Part shown: positions 40,781 to 54,973 of the stretch, in pieces
Numbering within the stretch: the stretch's first letter is position 1
Layout: each line of letters starts with the position of its first letter
Assembly: GCA_000310025.1 (NCBI GenBank)
Contig: FN649748.1
Location: 1,092,010 to 1,156,009, forward strand
Reading direction: 5' to 3'
DNA length: 64,000 bases
Source of the DNA: Ectocarpus siliculosus
Taxonomy: Eukaryota; Sar; Phaeophyceae; Ectocarpales; Ectocarpaceae
The notes under the pieces: generated by a model
The model's database searches: none
The model's input: only the letters and a program-made list of their open reading frames with translations
What the model was told of the DNA's origin: nothing
Program-made: the position numbers and the translations under genes

Positions 40781-43700
40781 TTACGCCAGGAGACGCTCGA
40801 GATCGGACCGGGGTAGCATGTGCATGTGGTCACGAGCAGCCACAATGTGCGTCACCGCAAGCCGTTTCCCCTTGACCAGCCCCCTCACAGCCTCCCGGCC
40901 TTCAACCGGGACGGTCGTGATTCCACCGAACACCCAAATCCTCGCCAGCGCCGCGCAGCTCAGCGCCTCGTGCCCCGTTCGCGTAAGGAGAACGGCATCA
41001 CGCATGAGGGGGTTGGTCTTGATGCGGGGCTCTCCTTTCTCGACTCCGGCGTACGAGAGGTGCACTAGATTCGCCGTCGGCCTGGCGGTGTCACCTTGCC
41101 CGCGAGACGTCGCAAGCGCCAGCAGCACCCCGTTAGTCTCACGCTCCGAAAGCACCATCATGTCTCCGTTCGTGAAAACTAGCGCCGAATCCACCGGGCG
41201 CAAGTAGTCGTCAATCGACGACATTGTCGCGAAGTTCGCAGTCCCGAACAAGAAGTTCCGCGTGCAGAACACCGTTTCCGCCGACGAGTCCACGGATGAG
41301 ATCTGGGCTTCCTTGGCTAGCCGGTTCCAAGCTCGGGCCAAAGGCACTGCCTGTTTGTCGGTTCGAGGTTTGGGGAATTGTTGGATTTGGAATTGGTTGG
41401 TGTTCCACTTGTTGGAGATGGTGGCTGACAGACTATCCGTATACCGAGTCAAAACAGTCATGGAAACGGTTTCGCATCGTTGCCCTTCCTGCTGTACTGT
41501 AGCATACATTACATCAATAGTTACTTGTCTTGCAATTCACGTAATTTCCAACCTCGCGTGTGCATTGTCGAAGCCAGTTTGCTACCGTTGGAGAATCTTC
41601 GCATCACATTTATTTAATGACGGCAATTGGAAAACTTGTTTGGCTTGTTTCTGCCTTGCGGCCGGTCTGTCAGGGTACGTAAAAGATATCCCACGATGTG
41701 AATTCCCTTGCGGGCTGAGCGTGGTCAAGCCGGTAAGTTAGGTTGAATTTCCGACGACGGTGTGCATTATTCAGGGACGGGTGCAGACCACTAGTACCAA
41801 AACCTCAAGCGAAGCTCGGCCTCCTGTACAACCACGTTAGAATGCCAGGTACAGCACTCAATGTGATGCATCGACTCCTACGTCGCCATCCCAATTGTTT
41901 GCTAAGCTTTCCATGGCATGAGCAAGAGATGGTGGGCATGTCAATCAATCTTTTGTTGTGCACGAGCGGAGGATATCGAACTCCGTGTCAGTGGCTACAA
42001 AGAGAGAGAACAACCGACGGGATGACTGCGAGATTGTTCGAGGAACTGCCTCCCGCATAATTCATCTAAGAATAAGAGAAATCGGCGCAAAAAACACTAT
42101 TGGGGTAGTCAGCTCGAAATTCTGAGCGCGCCTATTCTTTCACTTGCGGGAGAGAACTTGAAGACATCCTGGTGTGCACGGCAATGTTCCTCCAAATAAT
42201 GTCAAGGAGAGAAAGAAACAATCGCCACTAACCCCCAACTACCTTTAGAGAACAGTAATCCGCTGTCAGTCGCGGCCTCACCTTTGCCATCTCGACAATC
42301 GGGGTCGGCGGCCGGCGCGCTGACAGGGCTGCAGCGTAGTCCCAATCCACTTCCTTGCGGGGTTCCACCCTTGCTATCTGCCGCTCCACTTCTTCCTCCT
42401 CCTCTTGCTCGAGCTCCATCTCCCGTTCGCACTCGCCTCCGATCGCCTCATCTCTGGAAACCAACACGGTCTTGCCATACCGCTCGGTCCTCGACCCAAT
42501 CTCCTTCGCCAGCTCGGGCATGTGCACATCGCCTCGGAAACGGGCGTTGTGTTTGCCCACGGCCGCGGATACCGCGCTGTGGACTGAGATCCGCCTGTAT
42601 GCCCCTCCGTAGGCGGCGTCGAGGGTCATCACCTCTAGCTGCTCGGCGCGGTCGGCCCTCCCGAACGTTTCTGAGAAGTGCAGGCCTTGGTTGGCCCACG
42701 GCAGTAAACCAGATTTCGTTGCGAGGACAGTGTTGGCCATGACGTACGCCAGCACATCCTGCGAAGAGATTAAGTCGGGGCCCGAGATCCCCGTGACTTC
42801 CTCGATCTTGGTGGAAACATCCGGGGTGCCGACGAACACGATGGACTGATCGCTTCGTCCCAAAAGCCGGAGTCGGCCGGCGGCCTGCATGACCTTGTCC
42901 TTGCCATTCTTGGGCCCGATCGTCAGGAGGGCCGTGGCATCGGGAGATAGCTTCAGATCGGCTCCCCGGCACCGGGCCTCATCGTAGATCGCGAACGCCT
43001 CGGAGGCTCGAATGGGGGATCCGCTGAGTGCCACAGAGCGCCCTACCCGGTCGAGCACCATCCACTCCCCACCAACGGCGGCGGTGCCCCGGCTCGCGTC
43101 GAAAAACACAACCCCGGGAAACGTTTCGGGGAGGCTCCCTTCCGAAGACAACAGAAATCTGGCCGCGTCCTCGCTCGAAACCCTCCCCAGGAGGGCGCCG
43201 CAGTCCACAAGCACGTGGGCTTCTTCTTCCACCGCGAGGCGAAGAAGCCTCCTCCATGCCTCACCACCCCCACCGCCCCTCGGTTCACTCGACCCCTTGA
43301 GTGTGATGTAGCGCCTGTTCAGAAGCATGAGGTCAAGCATTTTCCCATTGGTGCCGGCAAGGGTCGGCAGTGAACCGTCGGGGTTCTTGCGAACCTGCAG
43401 CGGCAGAAGCCTGTGGTTGTCGTTGGTGCCCGAGAACCCTGATATCGCGCCGTCTGGGTTGTCGGCGAGGAACCAGGAGTTAGTGCCGATGTAAGCCGGG
43501 CAGAGCTTCGTCTCGCTAGGAAGAACATTGAAGTTCAGCCAGAAGTTGACCACCTCGAAGTTACACCGGAAGTGTTCGTACAACAGCTCCATCTGAGGCT
43601 CATTGGTGAGATCGACCTTGTGGACGTCGTCCATCTTCGCCAGGACCTCATCGCTGGGTCTCGTTTCAGCTAGCCAGGCCTTGTAGTAGTCGACCTGCGC

Positions 43701-46700
43701 GCTTTCCGCCACCTGCCCGTCCACCAACGTTGTCAGCGCCTGGCGGAGCTCGGTCTCCGAAAGACCATCGTAGTAGTAGGACAGCACCGTCAACGTGATT
43801 GCCAGCGTTGGTTCCTTGAACTCACTACGGTCGGCCGGCGTGTTGCTAGCGCGAAACGGAACGGCCAGCCTCTTCTTCGCCCCAACCACGCGAGACACTC
43901 CGTAGTTCACTCGCGGCCGCATCTGCAAGCAATGGAGTAGCGTTCCCTGCGCGAGAAGCCCTCGCAGGGCCATTAGCTGCTCCCAGTGGGACTCTTCGGA
44001 GAGCAAACCTTTCTCCAAGGCTTGTTCCGCGCTCGTCTCTTCATCGAGTACCAGGGTTACCACCTGCGCGCGCAAGGCCCTGTCGATGGCGGTGAGCCAC
44101 CTCATCTCGTACGGTGGGTCGCTCAAGACCGCGTTAAAGAGCTCCCGGCGCAGCATCGGCTCGACAACGTCCAAGGCCTGGCCAGGTACAAGGCGTAGCT
44201 GGTCGAACTGCTCCGGCCGACAGCTCATCTCTTCCACCGCAACATCGCGATCGGACAGCAAAGCCTGAAGCTTTGGGTACCTGAAAATTCCGGATATCGT
44301 AATGATACAACAAGGGCATAGCAATGGCAACCGATGTATTACAGATTGGGGTACGCTTTGCAGCAGAAAATAATGCCCAGTGAGTTGGAGTATGCACACG
44401 TGTGGTGATTAATCATGTGTTCGAAGTAAGCTCCCCCCGTCTTTACGAACAAGCCTCACAACCTCTCGAATCCTTTGGAACGACAGCGTACACGGCTTAG
44501 CGCTTCGTTCGGGATATCTTGATGTGCTGAACCGGTGGTGTTTTTCATTCGACAGGAATATGCTCGATTCTTCAGAAAAACATGTTTTTGTGTGCGTTCC
44601 CTACATGGGGCGTTGGTTTTTCACGTGAAGTAGCATAAGCTGTAACTCAAAATCACACAACGGAAGGGCCACTGGTGGCTGCAAAGAACCGCAGAATTCA
44701 CTTTTGTTGAGTTCTGCTCAACATGAATCGGAAGAGACGCAATGCTCCGGAAGGATACTCACTACATATGTGCACAATACTCACTACATAGGTGTACGAC
44801 AGGGAAAAAAGTAGTGCTAAGGATGACGGGGTCCTGTTCAATGTATTCCAGGATGGGTGTCACGAACCGCACAGCAGTTGGAAGTTGCTGTCTCCTTTCT
44901 CGTTGTCTTTTTGCGTGTATCGCATCGCACTTACGTGCATTCACAAGGTATCAAAGAAACCATTTGTATGTTCCATTTCGTGCCTGCTGCTAGCATCGAG
45001 GGAAAGCACGGCCGTACAACAGTTTCGCTCAGGGCGTCGCGGGGGACGTCACTGAACATATCAACAACGATCGTACCGAAATACTGTAGTTGGTGAGGTA
45101 CTCGAACATAATTGCCCAAAGGGGTTCGGTTTTTCTGAAACGTACCTTTGTCGGTGCTTCAAAACCCTCAGTAGCGCCTGCGCAGCGTGAGCCCGTTCCG
45201 CGTGGCCCGGAAGCTTCTGGAGGTCGCCGACAGCGTAGATCAGCTGCTTACGGTGGTGCAGAAGCTCGTCACTCTCGTCGAAAACGTCCCTGAACGACAT
45301 GGCCTCCACCCTCCTTATCTCGGCGCTCACCTCCGGTTTCACGTGTCGAAGCTCGAGTCCCTTCAAGTACAGCGACTGCCTGTGCTCGGGTGTCACCAGA
45401 ACAGCCCCGCCCTCGCGACGGCAGCGGTCGAGGGTGCCGCGCATAGCATGGGCACCCTCCAGCGTAAGCTGGACGTCGCGGTTGAACGGCATCAGGAACA
45501 ACCGACGCCCGAGCAGGCTCCCCGTGAGCGCATGGTGCAAAAACTCGTAAGCTTCAGCGATCAGCGCGCTCAAAAAGTGCAAGCGAACCACCGCCGCGTT
45601 GTCGGACGGCGTTGCCCAGTGCAGCAGCAAGAGGGGAAGGATCACCCGTGTCTTTCCTTCGCCCATGTTCAACTGCACGATGTCGCCAGGGTTAGCGATC
45701 ATGTGAAGGGCTACCTCGGCCTGGGCTGGCCGGACCTGCAGCCCGGAATCGGCTTCGAAGGCCAGCCAGATCGGGTGTTCCGCAGGATCCCAAGTTCGCT
45801 TTACCTAAGGTCACAGAGATGAAACGGACATGGATCGAACACGGTAGGGTAGGTTTTGTAACAGGTCGACGGCTAACGATCCATACATTGCAGAAAAAGC
45901 GAAAGAGAAAATTGAACTTTTTACCCTCAGAATGAATTTCGTCTCTAATAAACAAGACAAGTGGCCTGTGGCAGGCGGGGGAGTCCACCGTGTCGCTCTT
46001 CTCTCAGTTGCGCGCCAAGCCTTGCCACTGTCAATGTCACTTGCAACAAACGTACAGTATAGCATGGGGAGAACGCCCCCTCGGGCGATCATCAAATCTC
46101 TTCGGAAATGGCGTCCTTGAGTGCTTTTGTAAACGACGGTGCGAAAGGTAACTCACTGGGCGGATTCAGAAACAATGACACGGCACGGTGTATCGCTCAC
46201 CTGTGCCCGCGTGTATGCTACTGAATTTACAACGACAGTGCTGAGGTTTTGTGTGTGCGTTTTGTGTGTGTTTTGATTTCGCGTCGAACGCGCTCACCGG
46301 CAGGCCGAAATAATTTCCGGGGACATTTTCAGGGTCTTTTCAATTTGTTTTCGCTGATGTGTATGTTGTGACCCTGCACATGATCGACAAACCGGCAAGC
46401 ACAGAAAAAAATCGGCATGTCTAAAGGTGCCAGTTTCAAGCAAGGCTGTTGACGACCAAAACCCATGTGCGGAAGCTTGCACCCAACCTCATGTAAAAAC
46501 AACGAACAGTGGCGCTGCGAGCTGATTCTGCCGCTCTGTCTGAGTTGCCTGCGAAAGCTCGTTGGGTCTACGAGACTACGGAATAAACGCTCCCCGGGGC
46601 ATTAATTAGATTCGGTCCGCAAAGACATGCCAGACAGGTTGCATCATACCCAGGGCAATTACAAATACACCAAAGAAGATAACACGAGTCAAGGAGCATG

Positions 46701-49700
46701 CACCGTTGATTTACACAAAATATAGTTGTTCGCGTGCAATTGGAATCTCACCAGAAGCTCCTGCTGCATGAGCGCGTGGGATTCCGAGGTGCTCGACCAC
46801 GTCACCAGTCGCCCCAGCTTGTCTTGAAGCACACACAGTCGGAGCCATGCTACCACGGCATCGATCAAGTCCGAAGACGCCGACTTCATCAAGAACGGGT
46901 TGAACTGCCAAATGAGTTCGTTCTCCCACACGATTGGAGGCAGGTCGGCAACGCTAGCCGTCGGAAGAAGCCCGGCAAAGCCCTCCATGTGCCGCGCAAC
47001 CGCATGTCCGTCGGTTCCGAAGGTGTTGAGAGCACGCAATACGAAGCTCGAGACAAGCTGCTCCATCGAAGACACCTTGATCTGTTGAACGCGAAGCGCC
47101 TGGTGGAGGCGTTCTAGCGTCGCCGGCGATGGAGGCGGAGGGCGGGGAGGGACCAGACGGTTGGCGTCCCAGCTCTTGCGAAGCTCTTTATACATCTCCT
47201 TCGTCAACGTGTCCGCGTCATGAGGCACGTTGAGGGGGTAGGAGCTCACGGCCTGGTTCGAGCCGCCACGAGAAGCCGCCAAGGGCTCGTCCTCCACCCC
47301 GCAGTCCTTCATTTCCCACACATCGGCCTCCGCCGCCTGCACTTCCTGAGCGCTGACCGGGCAACGCGGGATGTTGACACAACGGTGCTCGATCGAGCGC
47401 TTCTGCGTCTTCATCGGGACTCGTCCACCCAACATCCGTACCTCTTCTGCGACTGCCAGCCGCCGGCGGCGGTTCCACGGAAGGTGCCTAGATTCCCACT
47501 CGTATGCAATCTCTGCGTGCTCTAAAGTGGTAGAAGCTTCCCGAGGCAATGTCAACGAATGTGTTACGCTGTGCAGGAAATGTAGACCTGCGGTGCTCTC
47601 GAGTAGATCGCCACAAAGAAGAGCCAACGCCGGGTTCTCTCCGGACAACTCCAACACCCTGAGCAGTTGGTCTCGGTCGCCATCCGGTAGAGGGTGGTTG
47701 ACAAAGCATTGGCGGACGAGCTCCGAGGCCTTCTCGGCACCGGTCATGCCAGCGCGGGTGTCAGGCAGCGACGTCCCTGTCGCGGCGAACATTGCTGCCA
47801 GCTGGAGGCGGGCTGGTAGGTCACAAGCGTCCGGTTGCTTCCATCGCCGGTGCATGCTGTAGCTTAGGACCTTCTGCTCGGCGGCCTCGCAATCTTCCTC
47901 TGGGCACTCGACTTGCACGCGTGAGGGGGCAATCTCTGTCACACTTAGCGTCCCACGTGGTACGAGCACTCTCGTCTCTCCATCCTGGCCGGTTAGAACA
48001 AGGTAGCGGGTGAGACCTGGGAGAGTGTCGTGAAACTGTTGGGTACGAGCCAGCTCATAACCGCGGTGGCTTAGGCAGCGGATTCCGCTCCCCCCATGTT
48101 CTCCTTGCTGCCGGACTGAAGGAGGGTCGACCTCGAACTCGAGTTCGAATCGCGGTAGCTCGATCGTCAATCCTCCGCTCGGCTGAAGATACGCGTGGAT
48201 CAACGCATTGGGACCAGTCTCTCGAGGCTCGAACATGGCCAGCACTGACATCAGCTTGTTGCCCTTCGGTAAGAGGACCAGCCGCCCCTCATTGTCTTCC
48301 ACTCCCTTGAACAGCTCCCTACACCCACGGGCACTAAGATGAGGTGGCACACGGTAACACGACGCAGGACCGCCAGAGTCGCTGCACCGCATGATGAAGG
48401 CCACGCCGCGCTCCCTGAAGATCTTTGGGCGAAACACCACAGCCTGTTGCTCCCGACAAAGCCATTGGCTATGCATACTTCGAAGCCGCACAGGGATCTC
48501 CTTCCCCCAAACCCCATCATGCCGGAGGAGCTGCAGGCGTTCTCCCCGGCATTCGTCGATTTCCTCGATGACCACCTCACGACTCGCACGTGAGAACTCG
48601 TAGAAGCGACCGCTGATCGCTCGTGTGGTTCTGAATACTCCGTTTGAAGCCATGGTGACCTCAAAGTTAGCCGCGCCGAACAGCCGCCCATAGTAGCCAT
48701 CTTCCACGATGTGTTGTGGCAGCAAGCCCGGAGGAGCACCGTCGTACAGCACCACACCGTTCAGCAGGTTGACGCTAAAGAGGTGGCCGTCAAACAGCGC
48801 CTCGAAACAGGCCATCGTCCCGTTCACCAGAGTCCATGGCAGCTGCTCCGGAGTTTCATCAAGAATGGGTCGGATGGCGGCCGTGATGAAGGCTGGGTCG
48901 GTGCGAGCCTGTAGCACGATCTCATAAACCCGCCTAGCCACCACGTCAAGACACCGAATCCACAGCGACGAGCTTTCCTTGTCCGGCGCCCTGTCGTCCG
49001 TGAACACGCGGCGGTTGTGTGCTAGGATGTACAGCTCGCACAGATTGGCCACGTCGCTTGCGGAAAGCCGAGCGCTCCCGCCAAAGCATAGCACGCCGTA
49101 CATGTAGCACATGCATTGCTTTGCCTTCATGGACGTGATGCTGCTCTCGTGGGGGTGCTTCGATGCAGCGTCCTGTAGCTGATGGTCGAGGTCGATCGCC
49201 CATTTCCGGGAGATGTGGATCAAGAGCGAGCGGACCAGCGATTTGGACCCATCATGCCAGTCGCCGACATAGACGGCCATGTCAACGAGCAATTGCATCG
49301 CCCGATACTCCCGGGGTGTGTGCTCGATCTCTTCGGCACGTACGTACGATGCGAAGAGGTTGTTGTCGATTGGCGAAATGCAAGTCAGACCATAGACCTA
49401 ATCTCTACTTCTCTTGTTTAATCCTCACCACTCTCCGTTGTCGATAAGCACGAAGATAGCCTGTGTCGAGCGTATTTTTTTCTGTGGGGGGAACTCTCGC
49501 GCTTGTGTGTCACCGCAGGGTCAACGTTCGATATCGGTAGATGAGCAGGCGACGTTGCGTAATTTTTCCGGAAAAGGGCGCTTCTCTGTTCACGCAGCAA
49601 GGGTACTCTTTGTTTCTGCAAAGCGCGAGCAAACATGCACTGATCTGATGTTCCGTCTCCTCTGTACCTGCCAGAGCTCCAAGAAGTGAACGCACATATC

Positions 49701-52700
49701 AAACTCATCGCCACGAAATGGGAATGACACTAACAGGGTTTCATGTGCACCCTTGCGGGTGGGTTGTGGGCGGAGCCAATATTCAAACACCTTGATGTTT
49801 TTCAGAGTGTAGATTCAATAGGCTTTCATCGGCATCGCGAGTTTCGAACAATGTTTATTGGATGCAAAACACCCTCCCGCGGTTCAAAGTATTGCCCAAA
49901 GGCTCGCTGATGCTGTGTTCTACTGCAGCGAACGCGTTTCGCCGAGTATAGCAAACGGTTCAGCTGCCGCAGTTACGCTACGGGATTTAAACGCACATGT
50001 GAGCCAGGGATGGGATGAAGTTTCCCTTCCATGAACCGCATCGCGCGGTATCGCCCAACGCCCCCAAGGTAATAGATACTACAAACGTGCCTCGAATTTT
50101 GAGGATTCCAATTCAAACACCATTTGCTACACCTGACACCCCGTGGTGTTCAAATGTTCGAGTTTGCGCGACAATGGACATGTGCGAGCGTGTGCCTGCC
50201 AGAATATAGCTTTGAAGCCGGTTAGTTGTCCCATGCAAACACAACTCAGGTGGTGTGTACCGAGTGATGCGGCTATGAGCTATTTCTCCCCGATGTCACT
50301 CGAGAGAAGCTTTCCACGAAACGTATATCCCTTCCATGCAGTGTTCAACAATATCTATCCGCTTCGCAATTTTCCGTATCTACCAACAGCCTTCGTGCGT
50401 GGATCTGGATCAAACCCGAAGAAAACCAAAGCGTTTGTCTCTGTGACCCACCTTTAGCTCGTCGAACAGCGCTGCAAACGCATCCGCCTGATCATGCCGC
50501 CACAACAATGTCGACGGTACACTGGTGGACAGGTCGCCAACGTGAAACAGGGCTTGAGACACCAAAGTCCGTACTGCAGGATGGTCAAGAGGCAGCGTGC
50601 GGTCCCGGAGAACCAACATCAGCTGGCGGCACTGGGTCAAAGGGTATGCCCTCACCCCGCCAAACGCCAGGTATTGTCGTTTGTTGAGCCATTCCGGCGC
50701 ATCCCCCTGGGTCGCGAGCGCAATATTCCCACGCTCGCGGCTTGTTTGACCAACCCCATGTTGCGGCAAGGCCCATTGCAGGCTTTCACCGTCTGGCTCC
50801 GACAGCTGCTCGGTGTATCCCTCCGAAATCCATTCCTGATCAACCTTCGACGAGAATGGGTTGAAGCAGAAGAAGCGCTTGTCGCCTGGGAAAGAACCCC
50901 CATGCCACAGCATTCGGCCGGGGGAGAGGGCGTCGGGATGCCAAACCCCATCCGAGGGCTTCAGACACCTGTCTACCATTTTCTCCGGCTTGCCGACCTC
51001 ACCGATATAGCCTAGCTTGACGTCCCCGTCCTGTACCCTTTCTTCGCGGGTGTGGTACACCGACGATTGGTGGGTGTTGTAGTACGCTGACCAGGAATCC
51101 GAGCATGGCTGTTGCTTCACAGCCTCCGAAAGAGAAGTGTTCCACTCTCGCGGAAGAAGCATCTGTTGGGCCTGGAAGCTCAGGCGCGAGAGTGACCTAA
51201 ATACGGAGGGCATATGGGTGAAAAAAAGCACCCGGAAGGCAGCCGTCTGATCTTCCGGTAGAGGCTGCAGCACCGGTTCCACTTCCGCCGTCTCTTGTAG
51301 CTTCTTTTCCTCTGCCGCAATGGCACTCTCCGTCGCCTCGCAGGAACGCTTGGCCTCCTTCCATGCATCGCACCGTGTGCACAAACACGAGGGCAGCTTG
51401 TTTCTCCGACAAGGATCGCCCCATACATCATCACTGTCACTGTCTGAGCCATACAATGTGCGCCCTGACCTGCTGTCCCTCCACCGCTCAGCTGCCTCCA
51501 GCTGTGCGTTTTGATCGACAAGCTTTCCCTCTCCCTGTCGAATCTTTTCACGGATCCCAGCGCGTCTCTTTTGCAACAACTTTACCTCGGCCCAGTGCTT
51601 GTCACGCCGCTGATTGGCGGCCGCAACCTCATCCTTCCAATGCCGCAGAAACGTGCTGCCCACCTTGGCAGCTAGCGCGAACGTCGCACAGCCGTTGTCG
51701 GCGAGGGTAAAGACCGCCCCCCTGGCGCGAGTGTGATCACGCAGATAGTCGGCGACCTTAAGCCCGGCTTCGACTGCCAGCTTGTCGGAAAGCACGAGAT
51801 GCTTCAGATCACCTGGGCACAGGCTGACTCCGAATCCCTCCATCGGCCTAGACCACCGAGCGCGAGCGACCGCGAAGCTCACCACGTACGCGATCCACAC
51901 GACCAACGTCTCGCGGCTCCGTAGCTCAACCAGCATTCGTCCACAATCATCAGCGTGAGCACCTACGAAGGTGTCGAGTGCCGACCTGTAAATGTCAACC
52001 AGCCGGTCGAGCTTGCTTAAATCTTGGGGTTCGAAGGTCTTTGCGGCGGCTCCAACCTCCTCCTGCGCAGCAGTCTCGTACAGTAATCTCTCCACCTCTG
52101 ACAGCACCAAAATCGTTGGTAAGTCTCCTCTTACCATACGCTCGTGCTCGGCCCAGGTTAAGACGGCTTCCAAGCTCTCGGGAGTCAGCGTCGTCAACCA
52201 CTCCTCCTCTAATTTAGGGAGGCTCTTGAGGTTCTGGGATGAGCGATGTTTTGCCCCGGCTAAACCTCCCGTGCCCGTGGAAGGGTGCCGCAACGGGGAG
52301 GGAAGACAGATGATCGGAAGCCTCGGTTCGCCGCCTTCGAAAGTGGTTGGTGACCCGTTCACGGGGTGCAGCTGAAAGCGCGCGGCGACCGCGTCCGCCT
52401 GGTCTGCTTGCACACCATCCAGCCTCTCACGGGCTTTCTCGATCCGTTTCACGAACCCTGGTATGGTATGCCCGTCTTCAATGAGCACTCTCCCCAACTG
52501 AGAGCAGAAACCCAACATCTCCATGCCCTCATTCACGTCCGCCGCCGCCCCCGACAATGTACGGAGGTGACTTTCGAGCACCGACAAGTGGAGGTCGGCC
52601 ATCACCAACGCAAACAGCACCTCAAGCTTTTGCTGGTCGACATCCCGCGCAGAGTCGGAAGCGTGACCGCCCACCCGGCGCATCAAACCAACCTGTGTCC

Positions 52701-53613
52701 GATGGCAACACCAGTGTGAAACATGGATGGGCGCGACAACGTGAGGTGCCCTGTTTTCCCTGTCTGGGAGTCTTCCTGGGCACGAACATGATCGCCTGGA
52801 AGAACTACCCGCTCTCCAAAATGGTATATTTCGCCACCATGCAAGTGCCTGAGCTGAGAGACGGTACAGACAAAGCGTCTGTTGTGCCTGCAACCGCAAA
52901 GATTACAACAGCGAAAACGCCTAAACTCATCGTGTCGGCTCACGTTCTTGAGTTTGTAGAACTAGAGCAAAGACATACATTTCCGACAACAAAATCCGAT
53001 TGGTCGAATCACAATCATGTCGCAAAGTGTTCGTTGCACCAGAACGCATGCCCGCTTCAAACCGAAAGGCTTTTGACGGGCACCCTGCACCCAAAAATAT
53101 GCATCAACACCAATCGTGAGGATGCCATTTGTTGCTCACCTTGAAAACCTCGCGAGCGAGCGCCCATGCTGTGTCCCTTGGACTACCGCCGGTGTGAAGA
53201 CCAACATCGGTGAAGCCCCCTGCAGGAAGGTGCCGGGCCGTGTCATCACCGACGAGAGCAGCTTTGGCGTCCTTCAGCAGAGCAGAAATCATGGCGGGTG
53301 TGCGCTGGTGACCTTGATTGCCCCCAGCCGCGGTGCGCCTGGCGCCCCGCCTCTCGCTTGCCTCCGCTAGGGCTTCCTGAAAGTTGGAAAATAGCACCTC
53401 CCACTGCTTCTCTTCCACAGCGCCGGCGTGGATGACCGAAGCGCCGCCAGCTACCGACCCGAACGGAAGGGTGCTGGAGCCACTATCAGCAGGGAGAGTT
53501 GTAGCGTGGCAAGAAGAGCCGGAGAGGGATCCCGCCCGAAGAGACGAAGAGGGATCCCGCCCGGAAACAGCGGGCGGTGAAAACAAGGTGTCGAGATGGA
53601 CAGGGCAACGCAC
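40781..53613 (-). CDS. Giant DUF3638/DUF3645-family ATPase (>=2,850 aa)
   Basis: Six phase-consistent exons: ~53580-53140 (5' end uncertain), 52692-50452, 49397-46752, 45804-45146, 44280-42243 and 41350-40781 (stop TAA). Exon 3 opens LTCISPIDNNLFASYVRAEE, typical of these giants. Exon 4 has NMGEGKTRVILPLL (Walker A) and FRDVFDESDELLHHRKQLIY (DESD box), the DUF3638 core. Exon 5 has TLTVLSYYYDGLSETELRQ, ISGFSGTNDNHRLLPL and DEARCRGADLKL (DUF3645), then KDKVMQAAGRLRLLG, like SF2 motif VI. The last exon ends MHMLPRSDLERLLA. Members occur in fungi, oomycetes and algae. Many carry an automatic 'ubiquitinyl hydrolase' label that I cannot support from motifs here. The N terminus is open: the first frame has no ATG before an upstream stop, so at least one 5' exon is missing, or it starts beyond ~53.6 kb. 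Introns are 450-1,050 bp and repeat-poor. Confidence 0.85.
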
Positions 53614-54973
53614 GTGGTGGTTGTCTCATTGCGGTGTCAGAGCGCGTCACCAGTATATTCTGCAGAGGTTGCTTTTTAACGCTTGCGGGCTTTTCAAACC
53701 AAATGGAGCACCAGCTCTTACCCGCCCTTTCCGATTTTGCCGGTCCAAAGCTACCCCACAAGGCACATGTAGGACTACAAAAAAGGACGTTTAGACGCTT
53801 CCTCAAGCAACCCATAAAATGAGCTTTGTAAGGATGTGTAGCAATTTTTGTAAGCTGTACAAAGCGCAAAGTGCTACATGTATTGGTTCATATACGAGAG
53901 GAATTCACCACCCGTCAAAACATGCTGCTACGTGACAAAGCCGAAGAGGGGAGGGTTCACGTACAATAGTTTGCAAGTTGAGTATTAATTGTGATACCCT
54001 ACCAACAGGAGCTGACAGTCTCAGGGTTTGGAGAACTAGATAGTTTGCTGTAGTCCGGATTCTACTCCGTGGAGACCAACGACTCATCATTCACTCTGCG
54101 ATGAAATAGCCCAGCTCGCCAACAATGGTTGGCCAGGCTCACGTTCTATCCGCTATTGGTGAGAACTCAAACACATTGCCTCACGTTACCCTATTCACGT
54201 GTTCGAAAAGGTTTGGCTGGAACACTCGTGCATACACGCATGTCGAGATTCAAAGTATTCTTCATTCTTGTTCTCGGTGAGAACATGGCTACAGTACTGC
54301 AGGTATTGTAGGCAGGACTTCCTGCGGCGGCAGAACAACCTCGCGCAAAGGATATTACCTCGCCGGCGCTGAGATCGCTCTCAGGACCGGGGAGGTTATA
54401 TCTTTCAAGCGAGCGCAGCGCGACCCTTTGGATGTAGGGTAGGAGGGATGTCTTAATCAAATACTATATACTGCCCCCTTTTCGCGTTCTCGTGAGGCTG
54501 GCGAGGGCAAAAGATGCTGGCAAGGTCGACATTTTTCCATTCGATATCGCTCCATACCTTCTTGGGGCGTTGGACTGTTCTGTCGAGTAGCGATATTGCA
54601 GAGGGGTGCTTGGCAGCTCAATGAATTCCACTTTTTTCGGGACCACCCACCAAACGGCGAGCACTGGGGCTGTGAAGACCAGTTCGTTGGTAGAGAGTCG
54701 GGCCGATGCGCCCCGGTCTCTCCTTCACGAGTGCCTTAAAACTATTGTACACTCTGTACATCGTACCATTTCTCATCCTCCCCGAGGAGCTCCGATTTGC
54801 GCATCGACACCAAAAGGTAAAGCTCTTCCGTAAGTACGTAGCTTGTCTCGCGCTTAAATGAAAAACTACGTAGACTCACTGTGTCAAAGCCAAGCCACAG
54901 ACGCAACTTAATGCAGTCGAGTCAGACCCAGAAACACTTTCCCATCAGCCTGGCTCAACCGACATGATGCCCC
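53614..54973. other. Upstream flank of the DUF3638 gene
   Basis: No gene recognised. The missing first exon and promoter of the DUF3638 gene should be here or within the next kilobases. A 15-bp block GAGGGATCCCGCCCG occurs twice just before this, within exon 1 (~53525 and ~53550). Confidence 0.4.

Noticed and set aside
42284-42742. Plus-strand frame of 152 residues
   Set aside because: A shadow of the DUF3638 exon on the other strand.
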